DNA of 64,000 nt from Acidobacteriota bacterium (lineage in GTDB: Bacteria > Acidobacteriota > Vicinamibacteria > Vicinamibacterales > Vicinamibacteraceae). The notes beneath the pieces were generated by a model that saw only the letters and a list, made by a program, of their open reading frames with translations, did not search any database and was not told where the DNA came from. The position numbers were made by a program, and so were the translations under genes. The DNA is taken from NCBI GenBank assembly GCA_020845575.1, contig JADLFL010000014.1:38391-102390 (forward strand), written 5' to 3'. Positions 37,022-45,191 of this stretch are shown piece after piece (within the stretch, counting starts at the first letter, position 1; every line of letters starts with the position of its first letter).

Positions 37022-37746
37022 TGGCCCTTCTGCAGACCGATCGCCTCACGAAGGCCTATGGCGGCCGCACCGTCGTGGGGGGCGTCAGCCTCGAGCTGCG
37101 CTCCGGCGAGGTCGTGGGCCTCCTCGGCCCCAACGGCGCCGGCAAGACGACCACGTTCTACATGTGCGTCGGCCTGGCGCGGCCCGACTCGGGTACCGTG
37201 ACCCTCGACGGCGCCGACATCACCCACGATCCCATCTACGTCAGGGCCCGCAAGGGTCTGGCCTATCTGCCGCAGGAGGCGTCGATCTTCAGGGGCCTCA
37301 CCGTCGAACAGAACGTGATGGCCATCCTCGAGACGATCGACCTCGACGCCGCCCACCGGCGCACCCGATGCCGGGAGTTGCTGGCCGAACTCTCCCTGTC
37401 CCATCTGGCACGGTCGAAGGCCTACACCCTGTCGGGCGGGGAGCGCCGACGTGTCGAGATCACGCGCGCCCTGGTCAACAACCCGAAGTTCATCCTGCTG
37501 GACGAACCCTTCGCCGGCATCGACCCGATCGCGGTCTCGGATATCCAGACCATCATCTTCCACCTGAAAAATCGTGGCATCGGCGTCCTCATTACGGACC
37601 ATAATGTCCGGGAGACATTGAAGATCACCGATCGGGCGCATATTGTGCATGCGGGTACCATTTTCAAGAGTGGAACCCCTGAGGATCTGGCGGCCGACGA
37701 GGAGGTCAAGCGCATCTACCTTGGGACCGATTTCAGGCTCGACTGA
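37021..37746 (+). CDS. lptB: LPS export ABC transporter ATP-binding protein LptB
   Basis: 241 residues, close to the family length. Walker A is GPNGAGKTT, the Q loop is YLPQEASIF, the signature is [10 protein letters not shown] and Walker B is [13 protein letters not shown], the last being LptB-typical. Two LptB subunits power LptF/LptG to extract LPS from the inner membrane. It is translationally coupled to the LptC/LptA-like gene and is followed by rpoN, the classical lpt-rpoN order. The LptFG partner is encoded separately at 55000. Confidence 0.95.
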   Translation: MALLQTDRLTKAYGGRTVVGGVSLELRSGEVVGLLGPNGAGKTTTFYMCVGLARPDSGTVTLDGADITHDPIYVRARKGLAYLPQEASIFRGLTVEQNVMAILETIDLDAAHRRTRCRELLAELSLSHLARSKAYTLSGGERRRVEITRALVNNPKFILLDEPFAGIDPIAVSDIQTIIFHLKNRGIGVLITDHNVRETLKITDRAHIVHAGTIFKSGTPEDLAADEEVKRIYLGTDFRLD

Positions 37747-37777
37747 GCCCTTTGCATCGTTGGCGTAGCCAGACACC

Positions 37778-39223
37778 ATGGCCATCACCCAGAAGCTCCA
37801 GACCCGACTCTCACAGAAGCTCGTCCTGACGCCTTCGTTGCAGCAGGCGATCAAGCTGCTGCCGATGACGACGCTCGAGCTTGCCGAGCTTCTGAATCAG
37901 GAAATGGTCGAGAATCCGATGCTGGAGGAGGTGTCCACCGAGGAGTTGCAGACGGTGGAACCCCAGGCCCAGACGTCGGAGCCCGAGGCCCCCGAAGCGC
38001 CCAAGCCGGACAGGCCTGACGCCAACTGGGACGAGCAGGACTACGCCTACTTCTTCGGCGAATACCTGGACGATGGCGGCTACCGCTCCCGCATGCCCGT
38101 GGAGGTCAAGGAGTTGCCACCCATCGAGAACACGCTCTCGACGTCAGGCACATTGGCCGACCATTTGCTTTGGCAGTTGTCGATGCGCCTGGACATCTCT
38201 CCCGACGCACGCGAGATCGGCGAAGCCATCATCGGCAACCTGAACGACGATGGCTACCTCGTGGCGTCGGTTGACGAACTGGCGCAGATGGGCGACTGGA
38301 CGCCCTCCCGGGTGGAGGAGGTGCTGACCATCCTGCAGCACCTGGATCCTGTCGGCGTGGCCGCGCGCGACCTCCAGGAATGCCTCACCCTTCAGTTGCG
38401 CCACCAGGGCTACGGAAACACGCCGTCCGACGTGATCGTCACCGAGCACCTCCGCCTGTTGCAGAACCATCAGGTTCCCGAGATCGCCAAGCGGATGGGC
38501 ATGCCCATCGAACAGCTCAAGGACCACATCGAGATCATCAGGAACCTCGATCCCAAACCGGGCAGCCGCTTCAATCCCGCGCCGTCGCAGTACGTCATGC
38601 CCGACGTCTACATCGTCAAGGTGGAGGACCAGTACGTGGCCGCCCTCAACGACGATGGCCTGCCGCAACTGCGGATCAGCCCGGTGTACAAGCGCCTGCT
38701 GGACAACAAGCACGACGAGTCAGCGGCCGAGACACGCGCGTACGTGAAGGAAAAATTCCGCTCGGCGCTCTGGCTGCTCAAGTCGGTGGATCAGCGCCAG
38801 AAGACGATCATCAAGGTCGCCAACAGCATCATCCAGTTCCAGCGGGAGTTCCTGGATCACGGCATCGAGCACCTGCGCCCGCTCGTGCTGCGCGACGTGG
38901 CCGAGGACATCGGCATGCACGAGAGCACCGTCAGCCGCGTGGTGAACAACAAGTACATGCACACGCCGCAGGGCGTGTTCGAGATGAAGTACTTCTTCCA
39001 CAGCGGCATCAGCAGTTCGTTCGGCGAGAGCGTCTCGTCTGTCACGATCAAGCAGCGGATCCGCAAGATCATCGAGGCCGAAGACGGCCGCAAGCCGCTC
39101 AGCGACTCGAAGATCGTCAGCATCCTCCAGCGCGAAGGGCTGGTGCTCGCGCGCCGGACGATCGCGAAGTACCGCGAAGAGCTCCGGATCCCCACGTCCA
39201 ATCAGCGCAAGGTGCTGTACTGA
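37778..39223 (+). CDS. rpoN: RNA polymerase sigma-54 factor
   Basis: 481 residues. Region I begins QKLVLTPSLQQAIKLLPM with the activator-responsive Gln/Leu-rich helix, followed by an acidic linker (about 55-90). The core-binding domain follows. The DNA-binding domain has the helix-turn-helix LRDVAEDIGMHESTVSRV and the RpoN box ARRTIAKYREEL. It directs polymerase to -24/-12 promoters and needs an AAA+ activator such as the one at 62513. It is 31 bases after lptB. The usual hpf and ptsN neighbours are absent. Confidence 0.96.
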   Translation: MAITQKLQTRLSQKLVLTPSLQQAIKLLPMTTLELAELLNQEMVENPMLEEVSTEELQTVEPQAQTSEPEAPEAPKPDRPDANWDEQDYAYFFGEYLDDGGYRSRMPVEVKELPPIENTLSTSGTLADHLLWQLSMRLDISPDAREIGEAIIGNLNDDGYLVASVDELAQMGDWTPSRVEEVLTILQHLDPVGVAARDLQECLTLQLRHQGYGNTPSDVIVTEHLRLLQNHQVPEIAKRMGMPIEQLKDHIEIIRNLDPKPGSRFNPAPSQYVMPDVYIVKVEDQYVAALNDDGLPQLRISPVYKRLLDNKHDESAAETRAYVKEKFRSALWLLKSVDQRQKTIIKVANSIIQFQREFLDHGIEHLRPLVLRDVAEDIGMHESTVSRVVNNKYMHTPQGVFEMKYFFHSGISSSFGESVSSVTIKQRIRKIIEAEDGRKPLSDSKIVSILQREGLVLARRTIAKYREELRIPTSNQRKVLY

Positions 39224-39250
39224 CCCCGCCGTACGAGGACGGCTCCGGCC

Positions 39251-40216
39251 ATGGTCGTCATCCCCGATTCGGGTGCCCTGGGACTCACGGTTCGTGACCT
39301 CCTGACGCGCTGCGCAGGCACGGCGCTCGGCGACCTGACGGTGCGGGCCGGCGCCAACGGCCTCGGGCGTCTCATCACGCACGTATCGCTCCAGAAGACC
39401 GGCCTCGCGCTGACGGGGCAGGCCCACTACCTCGAGGACGGCCGCGTCCTCCTGTTCGGCCGCAGCGAGGTGCAGTACCTCGCCGAGCTCGGGCCTGACG
39501 AGCGCCGCCTGCGTCTCTGCGACGTGCTGCGTCCGGGACTGCCGTGCATCGTGATCACCGGCGGACTGGCCGTCGATCCGATCCTCGTGGAACTGGCCGA
39601 CACCATGGACGTGCCGGTCCTGTCGACCGATGTCCTCACGTCCGAAGCGCTCGTGCGCCTCACGGGCCTTCTCGACGAAGCCCTGGCGCCCGTCGCGACG
39701 CTCCACGGCGTGCTGGTGGACATCCTTGGGCTGGGCGTCCTCCTGCTGGGCGAGAGCGGCATCGGCACGAGCGAATGCGCGCTCGACCTCGTGGTGCGCG
39801 GCCATCGCCTCGTGGCCGACGATGCCGTGGAAATCACGCGACGCGGCACCACGCTGGTCGGGACGTCGCCGGCCCTCACGCGGCACCACATGGAGGTGCG
39901 CGGCCTCGGCATCATGAACGTGCAGGACCTGTTCGGCGTCGCCTCGACGCGCCAGAGCGTGCACGTGGAACTGCTGGTCCGCCTGGTGCGCTGGGAGGCC
40001 CACACCGACTGCGACAGGCTCGGTCTCGACCAGACCACCGAGCCACTGCTCGGCGTGCAGGTGCCCGTCGTGGCCCTGCCCGTGGCGCCCGGCCGGAACA
40101 TCGGCATCCTCGTGGAAGTGGCCGCCCGGCGTCATCTGCTGCTCGCGCGCGGCAACTCGGCGGCGCAGCGTCTCGTGGCCACGCTCGAAGCGGAACTGCG
40201 GGCGGGGGAGTCATGA
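39251..40216 (+). CDS. hprK: HPr kinase/phosphorylase with altered P-loop
   Basis: 321 residues. The N-terminal domain precedes a kinase core in which Walker A reads GESGIGTSE: T173 replaces the lysine expected in GxxGxGKS. The rest of the core is well kept, with RGHRLVADDAVEI, the HprK signature MEVRGLGIMNVQDLFG, and the C-terminal helix AAQRL. The family phosphorylates Ser46 of HPr with ATP or PPi and also removes it. Loss of the P-loop Lys could abolish the kinase and leave phosphorylase activity, or leave a regulatory protein. It overlaps rapZ (ATGA) and follows rpoN. Confidence 0.9.
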   Translation: MVVIPDSGALGLTVRDLLTRCAGTALGDLTVRAGANGLGRLITHVSLQKTGLALTGQAHYLEDGRVLLFGRSEVQYLAELGPDERRLRLCDVLRPGLPCIVITGGLAVDPILVELADTMDVPVLSTDVLTSEALVRLTGLLDEALAPVATLHGVLVDILGLGVLLLGESGIGTSECALDLVVRGHRLVADDAVEITRRGTTLVGTSPALTRHHMEVRGLGIMNVQDLFGVASTRQSVHVELLVRLVRWEAHTDCDRLGLDQTTEPLLGVQVPVVALPVAPGRNIGILVEVAARRHLLLARGNSAAQRLVATLEAELRAGES

Positions 40217-41079
40217 GCCGCTTCATCGTGCTGACCGGCCTGTCCGGTTCGGGGAAGACCCAGGCCGTCAGGGCACTCGAAGACCTCGGCTACTTCTGCG
40301 TCGACAACCTGCCCGTCGCGCTCATTCCCACGTTCGCGGAACTGACGCTGCGCGCCGGCGGCGAGATCACGCGCGCGGCCGTCGTCGTCGACATCAGGGA
40401 ACGGTCGCTCCTCAAGGCGTTTCCGGCGACCTACGCGTCCCTGCGCGACATGCCGGGACTGGACCCGCGGCTGATCTTCCTGGACGCGTCCGACGCCGCG
40501 CTCGTCAGGCGCTTCAGCGAAACGCGCCGGCCGCACCCGCTCGCCGAGCATCAATCGGTCAGCGAAGGCATCCGCGTCGAGCGCGAGCAACTCCAGCCGA
40601 TCCGCGCGATGGCCGACCAGATCATCGACACGACGGACATGACCGTGCACGAACTGCGGCACGCGTTCATGGCCGCGTCGCGGGATCTCGGCGCGTCGTC
40701 TGGCCCTGTCGTCACGTTCCTCAGTTTCGGGTTCAAGCACGGCGTCCCGCTCGACGCCGACCTCGTGTTCGACGCGCGCTTCCTGCCGAACCCGCACTTC
40801 GTCCCGGAACTGCGACCCCACACCGGCCGCGACGCGGAGGTCAGGCTGTTCCTGGAGCAGTACGAAGATTACGCCACGTTCCTCGACAGAGTCGCGGACC
40901 TGCTGGCGTTCCTGCTGCCGCGGTACGCCGCAGAGGGCAAGAGCTACGTCACGGTGGCCATCGGCTGCACCGGGGGCACGCACCGGTCGGTGGCCATCGC
41001 CGAGCAACTGAAGCGACGCATGGCCGACGTCGACGGCATCCGCCTGCGCGTCCGCCACCGCGACATCGCGCATGAGTAG
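40213..41079 (+). CDS. rapZ: RNase adapter RapZ (nucleotide-binding)
   Basis: 288 residues. Walker A GLSGSGKTQA is at 8-17, with YFCVDNLPVALIP next and VDIRER after it. The C-terminal RNA-binding domain has SFGFKHGVP, DARFLPNPHF and the signature GCTGGTHRSVAIAE. In enterobacteria RapZ senses glucosamine-6-phosphate and controls decay of the small RNA GlmZ; elsewhere the role is less clear. It overlaps hprK by ATGA and leads to the PTS genes, separated from them by a palindromic repeat element. Confidence 0.95.
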   Translation: MSRFIVLTGLSGSGKTQAVRALEDLGYFCVDNLPVALIPTFAELTLRAGGEITRAAVVVDIRERSLLKAFPATYASLRDMPGLDPRLIFLDASDAALVRRFSETRRPHPLAEHQSVSEGIRVEREQLQPIRAMADQIIDTTDMTVHELRHAFMAASRDLGASSGPVVTFLSFGFKHGVPLDADLVFDARFLPNPHFVPELRPHTGRDAEVRLFLEQYEDYATFLDRVADLLAFLLPRYAAEGKSYVTVAIGCTGGTHRSVAIAEQLKRRMADVDGIRLRVRHRDIAHE

Positions 41080-41100
41080 GGGCGGCCCTACGACCTGGGG

Positions 41101-41184
41101 ATGGAGCGAACGGGCGTCGGCCCGTTCGTCGCGCCAGGGTTGAAAGCCCTGGCCTCCATGATTCGATGGAGTGGTGGCCTCCAT
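41101..41184. repeat. Palindromic element of three stems (REP-like) between rapZ and the EIIA gene
   Basis: ATGGAG (41101-41106) and CTCCAT (41154-41159) enclose two hairpins: CGAACGGGC/GCCCGTTCG (41107-41115 with 41120-41128) and GCCAGGG/CCCTGGC (41133-41139 with 41147-41153). Together they form a three-way junction of 59 bases. A second ATGGAG/CTCCAT hairpin follows at 41166-41184. The element occupies most of the rapZ-EIIA gap. It looks like a repetitive extragenic palindrome, possibly mobilised by a RAYT transposase elsewhere. Confidence 0.7.
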
Positions 41185-41228
41185 TCGACGGGGTCGCCGG
41201 ACGCGCAGGGCGTGGAAGAATGGGAGAC

Positions 41229-41660
41229 ATGGCAGACGCGGGACAGGGACTTGGCGTGGTCGTGGTGACGCACGGCCAGTTGGCGCACGAACTCGTGAAC
41301 GCGGCGGAGATGATCGCCGGTGAGCAGGTGCGCTTCCAGGCCGTGGCGCTCGGCTGGCACGACGACCCGAACGCGGCGCGGGATCAGATCGCGGCCGCCG
41401 TCGCGCGCGTGGCCGGCGGCGCGGGCGTGCTGATCCTCACCGACATGTTCGGCGGCACGCCCAGCAACCTCGGAATCACGTTCCTCGAAGACGATGAAGT
41501 GGAGGTCGTGACGGGCGTGAACCTGCCGATGCTGGTGAAGCTGGCAAGCCTCGACAGCAGCAACAGCGGCCTGCTGGCCATCGCGCGGCAGGTGCGCGAG
41601 CACGCGCGCGAAGCCATTCGCGTGGCGTCGGATCTGATGCGCCCCGACGCCGGTTCGTAA
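41229..41660 (+). CDS. PTS system EIIA component, mannose family
   Basis: 143 residues. The phospho-acceptor His is H15 in VVVVTHGQLAHEL. Other EIIA-Man motifs are ILTDMFGGTPSNL and VVTGVNLPMLVKLA. It would accept phosphate from HPr. No EIIB, EIIC or EIID gene lies in the window, so it more likely acts as a regulator than as part of a sugar permease. ATG at 41220 is an alternative start giving three more residues; the codon at 41229 has GGGAG close upstream and GGAAG further up. HPr follows after 4 bases. Confidence 0.88.
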   Translation: MADAGQGLGVVVVTHGQLAHELVNAAEMIAGEQVRFQAVALGWHDDPNAARDQIAAAVARVAGGAGVLILTDMFGGTPSNLGITFLEDDEVEVVTGVNLPMLVKLASLDSSNSGLLAIARQVREHAREAIRVASDLMRPDAGS

Positions 41661-41664
41661 GTCG

Positions 41665-41931
41665 ATGGTGACGCGAGAAGTGACCATCGTCAACCCGCTC
41701 GGCCTGCACGCCCGCGCGGCGGCCCGCTTCGTCCGGCTGGCGTCTCGGTTCGGCTCGACGGTACGCGTGGCCAGGGGACAGCGCGAACTCGACGGCAAGA
41801 GCATCCTCGGTCTGCTGCTGCTCGGCGCCGCGCGCGGATCGACGATCGTCATCCGCACGGAAGGCGACGACGCCGAGGCGGCGGCCGAGGCACTGGCCAC
41901 GCTCGTCGCCGACGGATTCGGGGAGGTCTGA
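41665..41931 (+). CDS. ptsH: Phosphocarrier protein HPr
   Basis: 88 residues, the usual size. The EI-phosphorylated His is H15 in PLGLHARAAARFV, and the regulatory serine is S46 in LDGKSILGLLLL. Both keep their canonical numbering. It relays phosphate from EI to EIIA and is the substrate of HprK at S46. The gene lies between EIIA and EI with gaps of 4 and 1 bases. Keeping S46 while HprK has lost its P-loop lysine is notable. Confidence 0.95.
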   Translation: MVTREVTIVNPLGLHARAAARFVRLASRFGSTVRVARGQRELDGKSILGLLLLGAARGSTIVIRTEGDDAEAAAEALATLVADGFGEV

Positions 41932-41932
41932 C

Positions 41933-43624
41933 GTGCTGATGCTGACAGGTGTCGCCGTGGCTCCCGGAGAAGCGCTCGGGCCGGCCGTCGTGGTGCGACT
42001 GCGCACGCACGACGTCAGGTACCGCATCGCAGCCGACGCTGTCGCCGCGGAACAGGCGCGCCTGGTCGAGGCGTGCGAACGCACCCGCGGGCAACTCGAG
42101 GAGATCCGCGACAGGACCCGTCACGTGGTCGGCGCCGACCTCGCCGGCATGTTCGACGTGCAGCTGCTGATGCTCGGCGATCCTCTGCTGCGCGAGCGCG
42201 CCGACGCCCTGATTCGTACGCGGCAGGTCAACGCCGAATGGGCGGTGGTCGAGGCAGGGGAGGAGTTGATGCAGCGCCTCCGCGCCATCGAGGATCCGTA
42301 CCTGCAGGAGCGCCACGGCGATCTCAGCGACGTCCTCGGACGCGTTCGCGCCAACCTGCAGCGCGACGACAGCGACGCGGGCTGGCTCAACGCGCAGCTC
42401 GCGCGCTTCGCGGAGCCGTGCGTCTTCGTCGCCGACGACCTGCCCGTCTCCGTGGCGGCGCAACTGGACTGGAGCCGGCTCGCCGCACTGGCGACAGACG
42501 CCGGCACGCGCACGGCGCACACGGCGATACTCGCGCGTTCCATGGGCATCCCCGCCGTCGTCGGACTTCAGGAAGCCACGCGGGTCGTGCCGCCCGGCGT
42601 CATGCTGCTCGTTGACGGAACCCGCGGCGCGATCGCCGTCGATCCGCCGCAAACGGTGATCGAAGCCACGCGTCGACTGCTCACGCCGACGGCAGTCCCG
42701 AAGCCGCTGCTCTCCGGACCTGCGACGACGGCAGACGAGGAACCGGTTCATCTCTATGCGAACGTCGAGCGTCCCGAGGATGTGGCGTTCGCATGGCGGG
42801 AAGGCGCCGCTGGACTCGGACTCGTGCGATCCGAGTTGCTGCTCGGTGGGCAGCCGATCGGAAGCGTCAGCGAACAGTTACAGATAGACGCCTACCGCGC
42901 CGTGCTCGACGAGGCGGGCGACAGGGAAGTCACCATCAGGACCTTCGACATCACGCCGGAGGAGATCGGCCTGCCGGAGCTCTTCGATGTCGAGCCTCGC
43001 GAGCGGCTCGGCATGCGCGGATTGCGGCTGGGACTGGTCCGCCCGGAACTGCTGGAGCGTCAGTTCCGCGCACTCGTGAAGGCAGGGCAGGGCAGGAATC
43101 TGCGCATCCTGTTCCCCTTCGTGACCACGGTCGAAGAAGTCGTGCGCGCGACGCGTATCCTGGCCGAGCAGGCGGAGCGCCTCGACCTGCCCGCGCCACC
43201 GGCTGGCGTCATGGTGGAAGTGCCCGCCGCGGCGCTCGACGCGAGGCGCCTGGCGCAACACGCGTGCTTCCTGAGCATCGGGACGAACGATCTCACGCAG
43301 TACACGCTGGCCGCCGATCGCGGCGACGTCAGGCTGCAGCACCTGTACGACTCGAAGCATCCGGCGGTCCTGCGGTTGATTCGAATGGTGGTGCGCGGGG
43401 CGCGCCGTCATGGCCGGCGCGTGGCCGTGTGCGGTGAGATGGCCGCGGACGCGGCGCTGCTGCGCGTATTGATTGGCCTGGGGTTGCGCGAGTTCAGCAT
43501 GGCCGCCACGTCGTTGCGGCAGGCGCGTGACGCGGTACGCGGCCTCAGCCTCGCCGACGCACAGGACGCCGCGCTTGCGGCGTTGTCGGGCGCGGAGACG
43601 TCAGCCCCGTCGCCAGCGGCCTGA
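41933..43624 (+). CDS. ptsI: Phosphoenolpyruvate-protein phosphotransferase (PTS enzyme I)
   Basis: 563 residues. The GTG start has GGGGAGGTC 5-6 bases upstream, overlapping the HPr 3-prime end. The active-site His is H196 in RTAHTAILARSMGIP. PEP-site residues are kept: Arg in GLVRSELL, Arg in IRTFD, Glu in MVEVPAAA, and Asn-Asp and Arg in SIGTNDLTQYTLAADRG, plus the Cys in VCGEMAAD. The E. coli segment DIGGDK reads DITPEE here, so the lysine is replaced (E344). EI starts the phospho-relay from PEP. The gene ends the plus-strand cluster. Confidence 0.93.
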   Translation: MLMLTGVAVAPGEALGPAVVVRLRTHDVRYRIAADAVAAEQARLVEACERTRGQLEEIRDRTRHVVGADLAGMFDVQLLMLGDPLLRERADALIRTRQVNAEWAVVEAGEELMQRLRAIEDPYLQERHGDLSDVLGRVRANLQRDDSDAGWLNAQLARFAEPCVFVADDLPVSVAAQLDWSRLAALATDAGTRTAHTAILARSMGIPAVVGLQEATRVVPPGVMLLVDGTRGAIAVDPPQTVIEATRRLLTPTAVPKPLLSGPATTADEEPVHLYANVERPEDVAFAWREGAAGLGLVRSELLLGGQPIGSVSEQLQIDAYRAVLDEAGDREVTIRTFDITPEEIGLPELFDVEPRERLGMRGLRLGLVRPELLERQFRALVKAGQGRNLRILFPFVTTVEEVVRATRILAEQAERLDLPAPPAGVMVEVPAAALDARRLAQHACFLSIGTNDLTQYTLAADRGDVRLQHLYDSKHPAVLRLIRMVVRGARRHGRRVAVCGEMAADAALLRVLIGLGLREFSMAATSLRQARDAVRGLSLADAQDAALAALSGAETSAPSPAA

Positions 43625-43631
43625 CACACGA

Positions 43632-43661
43632 ATGCCGCGACCCATCCTGGCGCCGCGGCAT
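43632..43661. terminator. Hairpin between convergent ptsI and ssb
   Basis: ATGCCGCG (43632-43639) pairs with CGCGGCAT (43654-43661) across a 14-base loop, 7 bases after the ptsI stop. It could serve both convergent genes. There is no T-tract on either side, so this is a weak terminator call. Confidence 0.35.
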
Positions 43662-43666
43662 CCCAT

Positions 43667-43685
43667 CATTCGGCATTCGGCATTC
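43667..43685. repeat. Heptanucleotide repeat CATTCGG at the ssb 3-prime end
   Basis: Two full copies of CATTCGG (43667-43680) and a partial third (CATTC, 43681-43685) lie directly beside the ssb stop codon at 43686. This is the same 7-base periodicity as at the ends of recJ and cpoB, but a different unit. Confidence 0.6.
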
Positions 43686-44165
43686 CTAGAACGGAATGTC
43701 GTCGTCGCCCTCGCCGCCCGCGGGGTCGAAGCCACCGCCGCCGCCGCTGCTGCTGCCGCTCGACGAGCTCGAGCCACCACCGTAGTCGTAGTCGTCCTCG
43801 CCGCGGCTGCCGCCACCGCCACGTCCACCGCCGCCGCTTCCCAGCAACTGGATACGATCGGCCACGATTTCGGTGGTGTATCGCTTCTGACCGTCCTTGT
43901 CGTCCCAGGAGCGCGTCTCGATGCGACCTTCGACGTAGATTTGTTTGCCCTTCTTCAGGTAGTCCTGCAGCGACTCGGCCTGCTTGCCCAGCAGGACGAT
44001 GCGATGCCATTCGGTCTTCTCGACCCAGTCACCGGTCTTGCTGTCCTTGCGCCTGTCGGTGGTCGCGATGCTGAACCGCGCGATCGCGAACCCGTTGCCG
44101 GTGAACTTCAGTTCGGCGTCCCGTCCGAGGTTTCCCACGAGAATGGCCTTGTTGACGCTTCCCAT
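43686..44165 (-). CDS. ssb: Single-stranded DNA-binding protein
   Basis: 159 residues. The OB-fold core runs from KAILVGNLGRDAELKFTGNG through TEWHRIVLLGKQAE to YVEGRIETRSWDD. A Gly/Ser-rich disordered linker (about 115-150) follows, and the acidic tip ends DDDIPF, which binds partner proteins. ATG at 44165 has AGGAAG 4 bases upstream, so I prefer it to an in-frame codon at 44207. It lies downstream of the Tol-Pal cluster on the same strand and converges on ptsI. Confidence 0.96.
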   Translation of the reverse strand: MGSVNKAILVGNLGRDAELKFTGNGFAIARFSIATTDRRKDSKTGDWVEKTEWHRIVLLGKQAESLQDYLKKGKQIYVEGRIETRSWDDKDGQKRYTTEIVADRIQLLGSGGGGRGGGGSRGEDDYDYGGGSSSSSGSSSGGGGGFDPAGGEGDDDIPF

Positions 44166-44183
44166 ACGCTTCCTGCTCTCTCC

Positions 44184-44200
44184 ACCCGGGCATCCCGGGT
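44184..44200. other. Perfect short hairpin in the cpoB-ssb gap
   Basis: ACCCGGG and CCCGGGT form a perfect 7-pair stem with a 3-base loop, 18 bases upstream of the ssb start on the minus strand. It may end transcription from the Tol-Pal cluster or sit in the ssb leader. No T-tract is present. Confidence 0.4.
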
Positions 44201-44273
44201 CCGTCACGCCCCGACGCCCCCGCCAGGGTACAGTCTGTTCGCGGCCCTGTGAGGCGGGCCGGGCAACCCCGGT

Positions 44274-44287
44274 CCCCTGCCCCCTGT
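44274..44287. repeat. Heptanucleotide repeat CCCCTGY just after cpoB
   Basis: CCCCTGC and CCCCTGT are adjacent at 44274-44287, one base after the cpoB stop codon (minus strand). Only two copies are present, so on its own this is weak. It gains weight from similar 7-base units at three other gene ends. Confidence 0.4.
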
Positions 44288-44288
44288 C

Positions 44289-45179
44289 TTACCGCGGCCG
44301 GCGGTTCAAGCCATCGAGTACCTGCTTGGCGAGGACGGCCACCTCGCTCTGCGGGTAATTCCTGATCACCTGCTGGAAGCTCTCGCGCGCGCGGTCGTTC
44401 TCGCCGAGCAGGCTCAGCGCCACGCCGCGCTTGTACAGCGCCTGCGGCACGCGATCGCCAGACGGATAGTCGGCGATGACCTTCTCGTACGCCGCCACCG
44501 CTTCCTTGAACTTGCCATCGAGCTGGTACGACTCGCCGATGTAGAACTGCGCGTCATCCGCCCTGTCGTGCGTGGGGAAGGTGCGGATGAACTGCTCGAA
44601 GCCGGAGATCGCCAGCGGCCACTGACCGGCCGCGTAGTCGGCCTGCGCCGTGTCGAGCATGCGCTGCGGCGACAATCCGCCTGCCGGTCCCGTCGGCCCT
44701 CCCGGGGTTGCCACGCCGGGTGTCCCCGTCAGCGGCGCGCCCGTGCCCGCCGGCTGCGGCGCCGGGATCATCGTCCCGTCAGGACCGGGAATCATCGTGA
44801 CGGCGGGCTGCAGTTGCGACGGCAGCGTGTTGACCGCCTCGCGCAGCGACGTGAGTTCCTGTCCGATCGTGTTGACGCGCGTGTTGTTCTCGTCGAGCCG
44901 CTCACGCACGACGCGCAGATCGCTCCCGAGGTTGTCGATGAGCAGCTTCTGATCCGCGAACTGCTTGCGCGTGGTGTTGGCCTGGTCGTCGAGCTTCGCG
45001 TTGAGGCTCTTCAACGTGTCGGCCAGGGACACGAGCACGAGCTGCAGTTGCTGCGACTGCTCCTGCAGCATGCGGATGTCGGCCATCAACTGCTGGTGCT
45101 CGCGGTTGGCGGCGCGGGCCGGCTGCGCGAGGCCCACGAGCAGGGCGCCCGTCAGGGCGCCGATCACGATGCGCGTCAT
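44289..45179 (-). CDS. cpoB: Tol-Pal system protein CpoB (YbgF)
   Basis: 296 residues. The signal peptide is MTRIVIGALTGALLVGLAQPARA. A coiled-coil trimerisation region follows (about 25-105, with HQQLMADIRMLQEQSQQLQ), then a Pro/Gly-rich linker (about 120-165). TPR repeats fill the C-terminal half (ISGFEQFIRTFPTHDRADDAQF, shortened here to its first repeat, and YKRGVALSLLGENDRARESF). CpoB coordinates outer-membrane constriction and PBP1B activity during division. It follows pal by 12 bases, the usual order. Confidence 0.93.
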   Translation of the reverse strand: MTRIVIGALTGALLVGLAQPARAANREHQQLMADIRMLQEQSQQLQLVLVSLADTLKSLNAKLDDQANTTRKQFADQKLLIDNLGSDLRVVRERLDENNTRVNTIGQELTSLREAVNTLPSQLQPAVTMIPGPDGTMIPAPQPAGTGAPLTGTPGVATPGGPTGPAGGLSPQRMLDTAQADYAAGQWPLAISGFEQFIRTFPTHDRADDAQFYIGESYQLDGKFKEAVAAYEKVIADYPSGDRVPQALYKRGVALSLLGENDRARESFQQVIRNYPQSEVAVLAKQVLDGLNRRPR

Positions 45180-45191
45180 GGGTGTACGTCC

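Noticed and set aside
41085..41219. Small gene in the rapZ-EIIA gap.
   Set aside because: The space is filled by palindromic DNA, and the open frames run straight through the hairpins with no coding-like composition.
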